The notes beneath the pieces were generated by a model, which saw nothing but the letters and a program-made list of their open reading frames with translations, was not told where the DNA came from and searched no databases. Both the position numbers and the translations under genes were made by a program. Below are positions 49,632 to 59,180 of a stretch of DNA of 64,000 nucleotides, piece by piece. The stretch is taken from the NCBI GenBank assembly GCA_019637295.1, contig JAHBVX010000019.1:1-64000 (forward strand). Direction: 5' to 3'. The first letter of the stretch is position 1. Each line of letters opens with the position of its first letter. This DNA is from Polyangiaceae bacterium (GTDB lineage: Bacteria > Myxococcota_A > Polyangia > Polyangiales > Polyangiaceae).

Positions 49632-51506
49632 TCAGGCCTCGTCCGGCGTGACGCGCCAGACCAGGACGCGGACGTCGCCACCGAGCGCCGGCGACGCGAA
49701 GGTCGTCTCGCCCAGGTTCGCGCCCTCGGCGTCGAGCAAGGCCCTCACGCCCGGTAGCTCCAGCAAGCGCTCGCAGAACGCCACCTCGCCCGCGCCGGCG
49801 CAGGCCTGCAGCTTGGCCGCGCCGTTGACGGTGCTGCCGAAGTAGTCGATGTTCGTGTTGAGCTTGACGGCGATGCACGGCCCCGCGTGCAGGCTCGCGC
49901 GGACCCGGATGCGCAGATCTTCACGCCCCGGCGGCAGTCGCCGCTGGATGGCTGCGGCCGTCGCGAGAGCGCGCACCGGATCGACGAACGACGCCATCGC
50001 GGCGTCGCCGATGGTCTTGACGATGGCGCCGTTGTTCTTGCGCACTTCCTCGTAGATGTCCCCGAAATGGCGCTTCACCTCGACGAACGCGCCGGGATCG
50101 CCCCGCTCGGCGTACAGCGCCGTCGAGCCGACCACGTCCGTGAACAGGATGGTCTGCTGGCCGACCGAGAGCTGGATGTCGCTGCCCACGTACTCTTCCG
50201 TGAACAGATCACGAAACCCCTGGAAGCTGAACAGTCGCGCGGGGCGGAGGGCCTCGTCGGTCCAGTGCGCTCGCTCGACGATGAAGGTGCGGGTCTGGTC
50301 CCCCTCGTTGGAGAGGACCAACGGCGTGCCCGGCGCGACGCGGGCGTCTGGCGGCGCGGCGCTCGACCACTCGAGCGGCTCCTGCGAGGCGCCCGGCTCC
50401 ACGTCGAGCAGCGCGTGGCGCTGCTCACCCTGCACCCGCAGCCTGTAGCGCCCCGGAAGCAGCACCGGGGCGACGTCGGTGGACTCCCCCGGCGCGACCG
50501 GTAGCTGCAGTCGGATGTGCTCCTTGCGCGCCGGCTCCGCGCTGCAGAAGAACACCTCGGGCACCGCTCGCACCGAGGGGTGAACGTGAAAGGTCACCTC
50601 GATGGCGTTCTCCGAGTCCGTGTCGAAGTCGATGGCGCACACCTCGCACGAGCCCCGACGCGGCACCTCGCCCAGGGTGCTCACCTCCGCGCGCACCCCG
50701 CGACAGTGCGGGCAGATCACGTCCCAGGACATGTGCAGCAGGCCCGCGCGCGTGGCGTGCAGGAACGCGAGCAACACCTCGCCCTCGTCCAGCCCCCAGT
50801 CGTGCACCAGGGACAACGCTCGGATGCGCACCAGCTCCATGTCGTCCTCGCTGCTCACGAGCTGAATCAAGCGCTCTGTGGCGGCCTCGGACACCCCGGC
50901 GTCGAGCAGCGAGCGCCGATGCCGCTCGAGCACGTCGCTCGGCGGAGGCTCCTGCGGAGGCAGACGAAACGTCGTCGGTCCTTCGCTGTCGAGCATTCGT
51001 CCGATGTCCTCGAGCGCGCGTCGATAGCCCGAGCGCAGCATGGACAGCGTCAGCGGCAATAGCAAGCGCCCGAGCAGCCCCCGCGCCACGAAACCGAAGT
51101 ACACGTCGAACCGGCAGCCCTCGTCGCCCAGGGGGGTGAGCTCGTACACCGCGCGGGCCACGTGGACCACGCCCCGCGAGTAGCGACGCACACTGTACAA
51201 GGAGCGCTCGGCCACCCAGGCCCAGGGCACCTCCACCCACTCGTGTACGATGCCGGCGTTGCGCGAGCGGCCGTGGAGCAGCCCCTCGCGCTCCTCGAAC
51301 TCCATGCGCGTGAGGCCGATCGCTCTATTCATCCGCGACGTGTCCGACACGATGGGCCACACAGCGCCCGGCGGCGCGTCGAGCTGAAAGGACATGAGCC
51401 CTTCCACCACCGGACCGAGCGCCCGCTCCGCGTCGCTCCAGGGGTAGCGAGCCAGCAGCGCCGCTAGCGTCGGCTCAGCGTTGACCAGCGCGCGAGTGGA
51501 GGCCAT
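49632..51506 (-). CDS. Class III adenylate/guanylate cyclase with SRPBCC and DUF5939 domains (624 aa)
   Basis: Residues about 40-190 resemble an SRPBCC lipid/ligand-binding fold ('MSFQLDAPPGAVWPIVSDTS', 'VYELTPLGDEGCRFDVYFGF'). Residues about 210-430 match DUF5939, including a zinc pair (CPHC...CEVC) near 265-290 and 'NAIEVTFHVHPSVRAVPEVF'. Residues about 450-610 are the cyclase domain: 'TILFTDVVGSTALYAERGDP' with the metal-binding Asp, then 'VKTIGDAAMASF' with the second Asp. ATG 51506 starts the first domain. It probably makes cAMP or cGMP in response to a bound ligand. Confidence 0.87.
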   Translation of the reverse strand: MASTRALVNAEPTLAALLARYPWSDAERALGPVVEGLMSFQLDAPPGAVWPIVSDTSRMNRAIGLTRMEFEEREGLLHGRSRNAGIVHEWVEVPWAWVAERSLYSVRRYSRGVVHVARAVYELTPLGDEGCRFDVYFGFVARGLLGRLLLPLTLSMLRSGYRRALEDIGRMLDSEGPTTFRLPPQEPPPSDVLERHRRSLLDAGVSEAATERLIQLVSSEDDMELVRIRALSLVHDWGLDEGEVLLAFLHATRAGLLHMSWDVICPHCRGVRAEVSTLGEVPRRGSCEVCAIDFDTDSENAIEVTFHVHPSVRAVPEVFFCSAEPARKEHIRLQLPVAPGESTDVAPVLLPGRYRLRVQGEQRHALLDVEPGASQEPLEWSSAAPPDARVAPGTPLVLSNEGDQTRTFIVERAHWTDEALRPARLFSFQGFRDLFTEEYVGSDIQLSVGQQTILFTDVVGSTALYAERGDPGAFVEVKRHFGDIYEEVRKNNGAIVKTIGDAAMASFVDPVRALATAAAIQRRLPPGREDLRIRVRASLHAGPCIAVKLNTNIDYFGSTVNGAAKLQACAGAGEVAFCERLLELPGVRALLDAEGANLGETTFASPALGGDVRVLVWRVTPDEA

Positions 51507-51539
51507 GTCCGCTGACGGGTGTAGCGCGATTCTGCGTGG

Positions 51540-52112
51540 ATGGCGACGGGCGTCGCACCTGCACCGGGGCCCGCGCGTGGTAGCGTGCGCCGCATCGTGC
51601 CAACGCGAAAGCAGGCCTTCTCCGAGCTGAGCCCCGTCTTCGCCGCCGGCGTGGTGTGGGCCGCCTTCTCGCTCGCCCTCGGCCTCCGGGGCGAGACGCC
51701 GAGCGGTCCGGTGCCCTGGCCCCGAGAGCACCACTACCTCGCGCAGGCCGCGTTCGTCCTGCCCTTGCTGGCGTTGATGTTCCTCGTCTACGTGCGCGCT
51801 GCGTCGACGCTGGCGCGCGCGCTGGGAGCGAGCTCACCGAGTGCGATCTCGCGAGCGGCGCTGGCGCGGGCGTACGGACGTCCGCTCCTGTTCTGTTACC
51901 TCGCGCCCGAGTGCGTGGCCTACGCCTTGGCCGGCATCGGCGCGGTCACGGCGGTCGCTCGCTTCGCCGCGCCGCTGCTGTTCGTGGCGGTCGTGGTGCT
52001 GACCACCCGGGTCGTCGCCCGGTCCGGAGGGCTGGGCACCGGCCGCGCCGCCCTCGCCAGCATCGGCGCCACCCTCGCGCAGGCCGTGGTCGGCGGGCTC
52101 GGCCTGCGGTGA
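51540..52112 (+). CDS. Integral membrane protein, unknown family (190 aa)
   Basis: About four membrane helices ('AQAAFVLPLLALMFLVYVRA', 'APLLFVAVVVLTTRVVA', and others) with short loops. The layout recalls YIP1-type membrane proteins but without a clear signature. ATG 51540 or GTG 51597 could be the start. Divergent from the cyclase gene, with a 33-bp gap. Confidence 0.65.
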   Translation: MATGVAPAPGPARGSVRRIVPTRKQAFSELSPVFAAGVVWAAFSLALGLRGETPSGPVPWPREHHYLAQAAFVLPLLALMFLVYVRAASTLARALGASSPSAISRAALARAYGRPLLFCYLAPECVAYALAGIGAVTAVARFAAPLLFVAVVVLTTRVVARSGGLGTGRAALASIGATLAQAVVGGLGLR

Positions 52113-52154
52113 ACATGGCGGCCGCGCGAGGGCCGTGGCACACCCGCGGGCGAG

Positions 52155-52445
52155 ATGTGTCGCAACATTCGTCCCCTGTTCAACTTCGCGCCGCCCGCTA
52201 CGGAGGAGGAGATCCGCGCAGCGGCGCTGCAGTACGTGCGCAAGGTCAGTGGCTGCACGAGACCGGCGCGTCACAACCAAGCCGTGTTCGACGACGCTGT
52301 CGAGCGCATCTCTCGCGAGACCGCCAGGCTGCTCGGCGCGCTCTGCACCCACGCGCCGCCGAAGGATCGGGAGGTGGAGCGTGAGCGCGCGCGCGCGCGC
52401 AGCCGCGCGCGCTTCGGCGATCCAAATCCGGGCCCAGCGCGATGA
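52155..52445 (+). CDS. DUF2277 protein (96 aa)
   Basis: The N-terminus 'MCRNIRPLFNFAPPATEEEI' followed by 'RAAALQYVRKVSG' is diagnostic of DUF2277, a small conserved bacterial family of unknown function. The C-terminal basic tail is encoded by a GCGC-rich stretch (52385-52415). The stop overlaps the CYTH gene start (ATGA). Confidence 0.9.
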   Translation: MCRNIRPLFNFAPPATEEEIRAAALQYVRKVSGCTRPARHNQAVFDDAVERISRETARLLGALCTHAPPKDREVERERARARSRARFGDPNPGPAR

Positions 52446-52942
52446 GCCTCGAGATCGAGCGGAAGTTCCTGGTCGTGACCGACCAGTGGCGCGACCAGGG
52501 CGCGGTGCTCGAGCTACGCCAAGGCTACCTGTGCGCGACGCTCGAGCGCACGGTGCGGGTGCGCGTGGACGGCGCGCGCGCCTGGCTCACCATCAAGGGC
52601 AAGAGCCGCGGCGCCGTGCGCCTCGAGCTCGAGTACCCCATCCCGCTCGGTGAGGCCGAGCAGCTGCTCGGGCTGTGCGACGCGCTGGTAGAGAAGCGTC
52701 GGCACCACGTCCCACACGGTGAGCTCACCTGGGAGGTGGACGAGTTCACGGGCAAGAACGCCGGGCTCGTCGTCGCCGAGCTCGAGGGGCCCGACGAGGT
52801 CACCCTCGCCCGCGCCGTGGCCAATGCGCCGCCGTGGGTCGGTCGCGAGGTCACGAGCGATCCGCGCTTCACCAACGCCGCGCTGAGTGAGCGGCCGTTC
52901 GCCGAGTGGTCGACGGAGGAACGCGCCGCGCTTCAGCGGTGA
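52442..52942 (+). CDS. CYTH-domain protein (triphosphate tunnel metalloenzyme) (166 aa)
   Basis: The signature EIERKFL lies at residues 4-10, followed by 'RQGYLCATLERTVRVRVDGA', 'WLTIKGKSRGAVRLELEYPI' and 'WEVDEFTGKNAGLVVAELEG', the acidic/basic strands lining the tunnel. Members hydrolyse inorganic or thiamine triphosphate or act as class IV cyclases. Its length suits tripolyphosphatase-type members. Coupled to the DUF2277 gene; its end overlaps the convergent radical SAM gene by 10 bp. Confidence 0.9.
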   Translation: MSLEIERKFLVVTDQWRDQGAVLELRQGYLCATLERTVRVRVDGARAWLTIKGKSRGAVRLELEYPIPLGEAEQLLGLCDALVEKRRHHVPHGELTWEVDEFTGKNAGLVVAELEGPDEVTLARAVANAPPWVGREVTSDPRFTNAALSERPFAEWSTEERAALQR

Positions 52943-54474
52943 TGCGCGATGTCCTCGATCTTGGCCAGCCGTCGGGCCACGTCCGCCAGGCCACGCGAGC
53001 GGACGCCGCTGCGCGCCGCCCAGCGAAACACCGTGGGCAGGTGCTGCCAGAAGGGCCCGCGCCAGCCCACCAAGCGGAAGGCCCGCTTCATCATCAGCGC
53101 GGCGGTCGGGCTGAGGATCGTCTCCGCGTTGGTCATCCAGTTCGGATGGCGCTCGGCGGCGCGCACGAGCAGCGCGTACAGCTCGTTCAGGTCGAGCTTT
53201 GGCGAGAGGTACCAGCTCGGCAAGAACAGCGGGTCGCTCTCGTCGAACCAGCCGCTGTCCTTGCAGCTGCGCTCGAGGGGAGTCCCCGCGTACACGCGGA
53301 TCCCGGTCGAGAACAGGACCATGTGATCCGCGGGGATGTGCTGTTCGCAGAACTCGAGGGTCTCCCGCACCGTGTCGAGGGTCTCCCCGGGCGCACCGAG
53401 CATGAAGAACCAATAGGTCGGCATCCCCGCCTCGCGCAGCGCGCGGGCGGCGCGCTCGATGGCGGGTTTGCCGAACCCCTTCTGCAGCGACTGCAGCGTC
53501 ACCTCCGAGGCCGACTCGGGGGTGCACATCACGTTGTCGAACCCCGCCCGCTTCATCATCCCCACCAGCTCCGGCGTGACGCCGGCCGGGTTCAGCCCCA
53601 TGGTGGACAGGCGCACCCCGAACGCGCGGGAGGCCAGCTCGTCGCACAGGGCTCGCGCGTGCGACAGCGGCAGGTTGAACGTGGAGTCCACGAAGTCGAA
53701 GCTGCGGACGCCATGCTCGATGGCCTCGGCGATCTCGTCGGCGACGTCGCTCGGTCGACGCAGCCGATAGGCGTGACCCTCGATGTTGTTGTACACGCAA
53801 TAGCTGCAGCGCAGCGCGCAGCCTCGCTTGGTCTGGATTGGGTACGGGCCGCCCCGGGAGCCGTACTTGGCCACGTCCACCCAGCGGAAGGCCTCGCTGC
53901 GGACCGAGCGCTCGAGGTCCGCGACCCGCGCGCGCCCACCGATGGGCTCGTTCTTGAGCAGGCGACCGGTGTCGAGCACCGGCAGCAGCGTCGGGCTCTT
54001 GGTCTCGTTGGCCAAGAGACCCGGGACGCCGAGCACGCCGCGGCCGGCGCCGAGCGCCCTCAGCAGCTCCGGGAACGCCTCCTCCCCTTCCCCCACCAAG
54101 GCGTAGTCCGCCTCCAGGTGATCATAGATGTCCGACGGGGACACGTTCACCGCGCTGCCACCGATCACGATCTTCGCGTCAGGGGCCGCTCGTCGAGCCG
54201 CGCGCACCACCTGATCGCGGATGTCGTCCAGGAAGAACTCCGGCGCCTCGAAATTGCAGTTGTCGATGTTGCGGATGGTCACCGCGATGACGTCCGGCGC
54301 GCGCTCGCGCACGGCGCGCGCCGTGTCCGCCGCCAGGTTCGAGCTGAAGGTGCCGTCGAAGAAGGCGACGTCGTGTCCGGCCCGCTCGGTCGCGGTGGCC
54401 ACCATGGACGCCCCGACGGGGATGGTGGGCCAGGGCATCTGCTCCCGGTTCGGATTGATGAACAGGACGTTCAC
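52933..54474 (-). CDS. B12-binding-domain radical SAM protein (513 aa)
   Basis: The N-terminal cobalamin-binding domain ('MNVLFINPNREQMPWPTIPV', 'KIVIGGSAVNVSPSDIYDHL', 'YALVGEGEEAFPELL') is followed by a radical SAM core with CxxxCxxC in 'TKRGCALRCSYCVYNN', then 'SFDFVDSTFNLPLSHA' and 'FMLGAPGETLDTVRETLEFC'. The substrate is unknown; the C-terminus resembles peptide- or lipid-modifying class B enzymes only loosely. It starts at ATG 54474 and stands as a single gene. Confidence 0.88.
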   Translation of the reverse strand: MNVLFINPNREQMPWPTIPVGASMVATATERAGHDVAFFDGTFSSNLAADTARAVRERAPDVIAVTIRNIDNCNFEAPEFFLDDIRDQVVRAARRAAPDAKIVIGGSAVNVSPSDIYDHLEADYALVGEGEEAFPELLRALGAGRGVLGVPGLLANETKSPTLLPVLDTGRLLKNEPIGGRARVADLERSVRSEAFRWVDVAKYGSRGGPYPIQTKRGCALRCSYCVYNNIEGHAYRLRRPSDVADEIAEAIEHGVRSFDFVDSTFNLPLSHARALCDELASRAFGVRLSTMGLNPAGVTPELVGMMKRAGFDNVMCTPESASEVTLQSLQKGFGKPAIERAARALREAGMPTYWFFMLGAPGETLDTVRETLEFCEQHIPADHMVLFSTGIRVYAGTPLERSCKDSGWFDESDPLFLPSWYLSPKLDLNELYALLVRAAERHPNWMTNAETILSPTAALMMKRAFRLVGWRGPFWQHLPTVFRWAARSGVRSRGLADVARRLAKIEDIAHHR

Positions 54475-54591
54475 GCGCGCTTCGTAGTGAACATACGCGC
54501 CGGCGGGTAGCGGTCAACGCTGTTCTCCCGCGGCACGTGCCGCTCGCCGCCAACGCTTGACAGCCCTCGCCCGCGCGGTCAGCGTTGCCCC

Positions 54592-55632
54592 ATGCGCACT
54601 TCGAGCTTCTTTCTGGGCACATCGATCATGGCTTCCGCTCTCGCCCTCGCCCTCGGCCTCGGCGGCTGCGGCTCGGACGGCTCGAATGGCGGCGGGGGAA
54701 CGGCCGGAACCGGAGCGACCGGCTTCGGCGGACTCGGGGGCTCGGGCGCGACCGGCGGCAGCGGCGGCAGCGGAGGCAGCGCGGGCAGCGCGGGCAGCGC
54801 GGGCAGCGGCGGCAGCGCGGGCAGCGGCGGCGCAGCGGACGGCGGCTCGGACGCCTCCGCCGGCACGCCGGCGGACCACGTGCTGATCAGCGAGGTCGGC
54901 ATCCAGCCGGGCGGCGCGGAGTTCATCGAGCTCTACAACCCCACCAGCGCCGCGATCGACCTCAGCAACTACTACGTGGCGGACAACTCGGCCTACTACA
55001 AGCTGACGTCCGGCCCGTGGAACCCGACCGAGACCCCCGGCACGGACTTCCTCGCGCGCTTCCCCGCGGGCACCACGATCGCCGCGGGCGCCGTGCTCGT
55101 GATCGCCGGCGATCCCTCACCCGGCGCCAACAACCAGACCTTCGAGCAGATCTTCGGCAAGTGCGCGAACTTCGCGCTCAACAGCGAGGGTGCCGCGCGC
55201 TCCTGCGGCGGAGGCTCCGTTCCCGCGATGCTCATCCCCACCAACGGCTCCGTGGGTGACTCCAAGGGCGCGCTCTTGAGCAACGATCGCGAGATGGTCG
55301 TGCTGTTCGAGTGGGACGGCTCGGCCTCCACCGTCAAAGACGTGGACTACGTCACCTGGGGCACCACCTTCGACAACAACACCCGCGCGGACAAGACCGG
55401 CATCGCTGGCTACGCCGCGGACACGCCGCGCAGCTCGCAGAAATCCGTGGTCATCACCATCGTCCCGGAGGGCGGCACGGCGCTGTCGATCAGCCGCTGC
55501 AAGCTCGAACCCGGCGAGAAGCTGAGCGGCGGCAACGGCATGAGCGGCCACGACGAGACGAGCGAAGACCTGGCGGACGCCTTCCAGGCCGGCTCGCCGT
55601 CGCCCGGCACGAAGAACACCTGCCTGCCCTAG
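54592..55632 (+). CDS. Lipoprotein with lamin-tail-like domain (346 aa)
   Basis: Signal peptide with lipobox GLGGCG (Cys26). A Gly/Ser/Ala repeat linker runs to about residue 90. Residues about 95-230 form a lamin-tail (LTD) fold: 'VLISEVGIQPGGAEFIELYN', 'AAIDLSNYYVADNSAYYKL', 'AAGAVLVIAGDP'. The remainder is extracellular-type beta sequence ending in 'QAGSPSPGTKNTC'. It is probably anchored outside the cell for adhesion or nucleic-acid/surface binding; the role is unproven. Confidence 0.83.
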   Translation: MRTSSFFLGTSIMASALALALGLGGCGSDGSNGGGGTAGTGATGFGGLGGSGATGGSGGSGGSAGSAGSAGSGGSAGSGGAADGGSDASAGTPADHVLISEVGIQPGGAEFIELYNPTSAAIDLSNYYVADNSAYYKLTSGPWNPTETPGTDFLARFPAGTTIAAGAVLVIAGDPSPGANNQTFEQIFGKCANFALNSEGAARSCGGGSVPAMLIPTNGSVGDSKGALLSNDREMVVLFEWDGSASTVKDVDYVTWGTTFDNNTRADKTGIAGYAADTPRSSQKSVVITIVPEGGTALSISRCKLEPGEKLSGGNGMSGHDETSEDLADAFQAGSPSPGTKNTCLP

Positions 55633-55635
55633 CTC

Positions 55636-55662
55636 GAAGTGGGCAGTCGCAGCCCTCACTTC
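55636..55662. terminator. Hairpin between convergent genes
   Basis: GAAGTGGGC pairs with GCC..CACTTC around an AGTCGCA loop, with a 2-nt bulge. It lies at the meeting point of the genes ending at 55632 and 55656 and could terminate both. There is no long T-run, so it is a moderate call. Confidence 0.4.
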
Positions 55663-56972
55663 TTCAGGATGAAGGTCCGACCGCAGCTCTGCTGCGCCAG
55701 ATCGAAGATGCAGATCTCGGTGTCGTCCTTGCGCAGGAAAAGCTTGCGATCGTCGGCAGAGACGTTGAGGTTCTTCGGCCGGAAGCCGGGGAACAGCTGC
55801 GTGGCTCGCCCCTGGGCGATGTCCACGTCGATCAGATCCGGAGACAAGACGTACACGTGGGCCGAGTCGCTCGACACGGTGAAGTTCTGCAGCATGAGGT
55901 CCGGACCGTCGATGCTGCGGAAGGTCCGGCTGGTCACGTCGAACAGGCGCAGGGCCTCGCCCCCGAGGGGGCTGTCGACCAAGAGCACGTTTCCGTCGGG
56001 CGTGATCGCGTAGCGCGGCAGCGAGTCCCCGACCGGGGCGAACTCGTACTTCAGGCTCACCGTGTCGATCAGCATCAGGTGGTAGCGCTGCTTGGAGTCG
56101 ACGGGCGCCTGGGAGGGGTCGTCGAAGAGCTCGAGCTCGATGGCGTTGCGATCGAGGAACGCGACGGCGTTCGTGCCATCCGGCGAGACGGCGACCGGGC
56201 CGAAGCCGGGCAAGTTCCTCACGAACGCCTCCTCTCCTTCGGACAGATCGATGACGCTCACCGGGTCCTTCTGGCAGGTCGTGGGCGCCAAGAGCGCGTG
56301 GCGACCCGCGTTCGACACCGCGATGCGGTCGGAGCAGTTGGGCACGGTGACGACCCTGCGGCCACCCGTCTGCAGGTTCAGCACGGTGACCCGCGTCTCG
56401 GGCACGTCACCCGTGAACTCGTGCGCTTCGACCGCCAGCGCTCGCTTGGAGTCGGAGAGCAGCACCACGTCCACGAGTTGTCTCTCGAACTCGAAGCTGC
56501 GCTTGCCGCCGCCGTTCTCGGCGCTGACGACGTCGACCGCGAAATCGTGAGCCATGACCACGAAGCTGTCGTCCGCCGTGGACATCAGCCGCAGGCCGCC
56601 CACGCTGGCCTCGCGCGTCGGCGTCGACCACACCTTCGCCTGGGCGTCCACGTCGACCGCCACCACCTGGTCCCCCGCCTTGCTGCCCACGTACACCACC
56701 GGACGCTGCTTGGAAAACGCCAAACGCGTCGGCTGCGTCACCGGCAGCGACTCGATCTTCCCCGTGTCGATGAAGCCCACGGCGAGCTCGGCGTCGCGCT
56801 TGAACAGCACGTAGTCCCCGATGGGCGCGACCGCGATGTCACCCAGGCCCACCTTGACCCCTCCAGGCTCGTCACCCACGCGCTTCTCGTTTGGGTTGGC
56901 GCCGCCGCAGGCCAAGAGCACAGCGACCAGCAGTCCACCGAGCCCCACTTCCGCTCGTCCCATCGTCTTCAT
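55656..56972 (-). CDS. Beta-propeller lipoprotein (438 aa)
   Basis: Starting at ATG 56972, a signal peptide ends with lipobox VLLACG. The rest is a repeated beta pattern of about 40 residues ('RLAFSKQRPVVYVGSKAGDQ', 'GPVAVSPDGTNAVAFLD', 'NFTVSSDSAHVYVLSPDLI', 'NLNVSADDRKLFLRKDDT'), consistent with a seven-bladed WD40/TolB-like propeller. An upstream in-frame start (57008) would precede the signal peptide with unlikely residues. Ligand unknown. Confidence 0.78.
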   Translation of the reverse strand: MKTMGRAEVGLGGLLVAVLLACGGANPNEKRVGDEPGGVKVGLGDIAVAPIGDYVLFKRDAELAVGFIDTGKIESLPVTQPTRLAFSKQRPVVYVGSKAGDQVVAVDVDAQAKVWSTPTREASVGGLRLMSTADDSFVVMAHDFAVDVVSAENGGGKRSFEFERQLVDVVLLSDSKRALAVEAHEFTGDVPETRVTVLNLQTGGRRVVTVPNCSDRIAVSNAGRHALLAPTTCQKDPVSVIDLSEGEEAFVRNLPGFGPVAVSPDGTNAVAFLDRNAIELELFDDPSQAPVDSKQRYHLMLIDTVSLKYEFAPVGDSLPRYAITPDGNVLLVDSPLGGEALRLFDVTSRTFRSIDGPDLMLQNFTVSSDSAHVYVLSPDLIDVDIAQGRATQLFPGFRPKNLNVSADDRKLFLRKDDTEICIFDLAQQSCGRTFILKK

Positions 56973-57119
56973 GGCAAACCCCTTTGCAGGCAAGATGAAG
57001 CACTGCACAGCAAGCCGCGTGCCGCGCGCCGAACCGGGGGCAATGCTCCCGCCGCGGCTGCCCAGCGCGGCAACCGTGTCAGGGGGTGTGACCTCGAGCC
57101 ACGGTGAGCGCGGGCCGGC

Positions 57120-57961
57120 TCAGCGCCCGAGCGCGCGCGCGTGGTGCTGGAGGTGGTCCGCCACGAAGGTGGCGATGAAGTAGTAGCTGTGGTCGTAGCC
57201 CTCGTGGCGGCGCACGGTGACGGGGATGCCTCGCGCCGCAGCGGCTCGCTCGAACAGCTCGGGTCGCAGCTGCTCGGCGAGGAAGGGATCTCCCAAGCCT
57301 TGATCGATCAAGATGGGACGGCGAAAATCCGTGACCGCGCACAGCAGGCTGGCGTCCCACTGCTCCCAGGCGGCGGGGTCGGTGCCAAGGTAGCCCGCGA
57401 GCGCCTTCTGACCCCAGGGCACGGCGCAGGGCGCGACGATGGGAGCGAACGCCGACACGCTGTGGTAGCGCTCCGGATTGCGCAGCGCGATCACCAGCGC
57501 GCCGTGCCCGCCCATGGAGTGACCGAAGATGCCCTGGCGCGTCGGGTCCGCCGGGAAGTGCTCGGCCACCAGCGCGGGCAGCTCGTCGGTCACGTAGCTG
57601 TACATCTTGTAGTGCCGCGACCAAGGCGCCTCGGTGGCGTCGACATAGAAACCCGCGCCGCTACCGAAGTCGTAGCTGTCGTCTTCGCCGGGCAGCGCGA
57701 CGCCTCGAGGGCTCGTGTCGCACACCACGAGCATCAAGCCATGCTCGGCGGCGACGCGCTGCGCGCCGGCCTTGGTCGTGAAGTTCTCCCAGGTGCAGGT
57801 GAGGCCGGACAGGAAGTAGACCACGGGCACCGGGCCCTGGCGCGCCGCCTCCGGCGCGAAGACCGAGAAACGCATCGCGCAGTCCGTGCTCCGCGAATCG
57901 TGCTCGTACACGCCTTGTACGCCGCCGAAGCAGCGATGCTCCTCGAGCCGTCGCAGCTCGC

Positions 57962-57965
<4 letters not shown>
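57120..57965 (-). CDS. fghA: S-formylglutathione hydrolase (281 aa)
   Basis: Esterase D family. The catalytic triad is Ser150 in '[13 protein letters not shown]', Asp226 in '[10 protein letters not shown]' and His259 in 'EGYDHSYYF'. The N-terminal '[15 protein letters not shown]' and '[15 protein letters not shown]' are diagnostic. It cleaves S-formylglutathione to formate and glutathione. GTG 57965 is chosen because it overlaps the dehydrogenase stop as GTGA and gives the standard length. Confidence 0.93.
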
Positions 57966-59074
<1,109 letters not shown>

Positions 59075-59180
59075 GAACTGCGCATAACGCGACGCTGCCC
59101 GAGCGCCAAGCCGCCAGCGCCGATGGGCCCCGCGTCTGCGCTCACGACCTACCGACGCGCGGGTCCCCGGTGAGCCGAGC

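Noticed and set aside
54557-54585. Sigma70 promoter with TTGACA before the lamin-tail gene
   Set aside because: TTGACA is present at 54557-54562, but the hexamer 17 bp downstream (CAGCGT) is a poor -10 and the start codon is only 6 bp beyond it.
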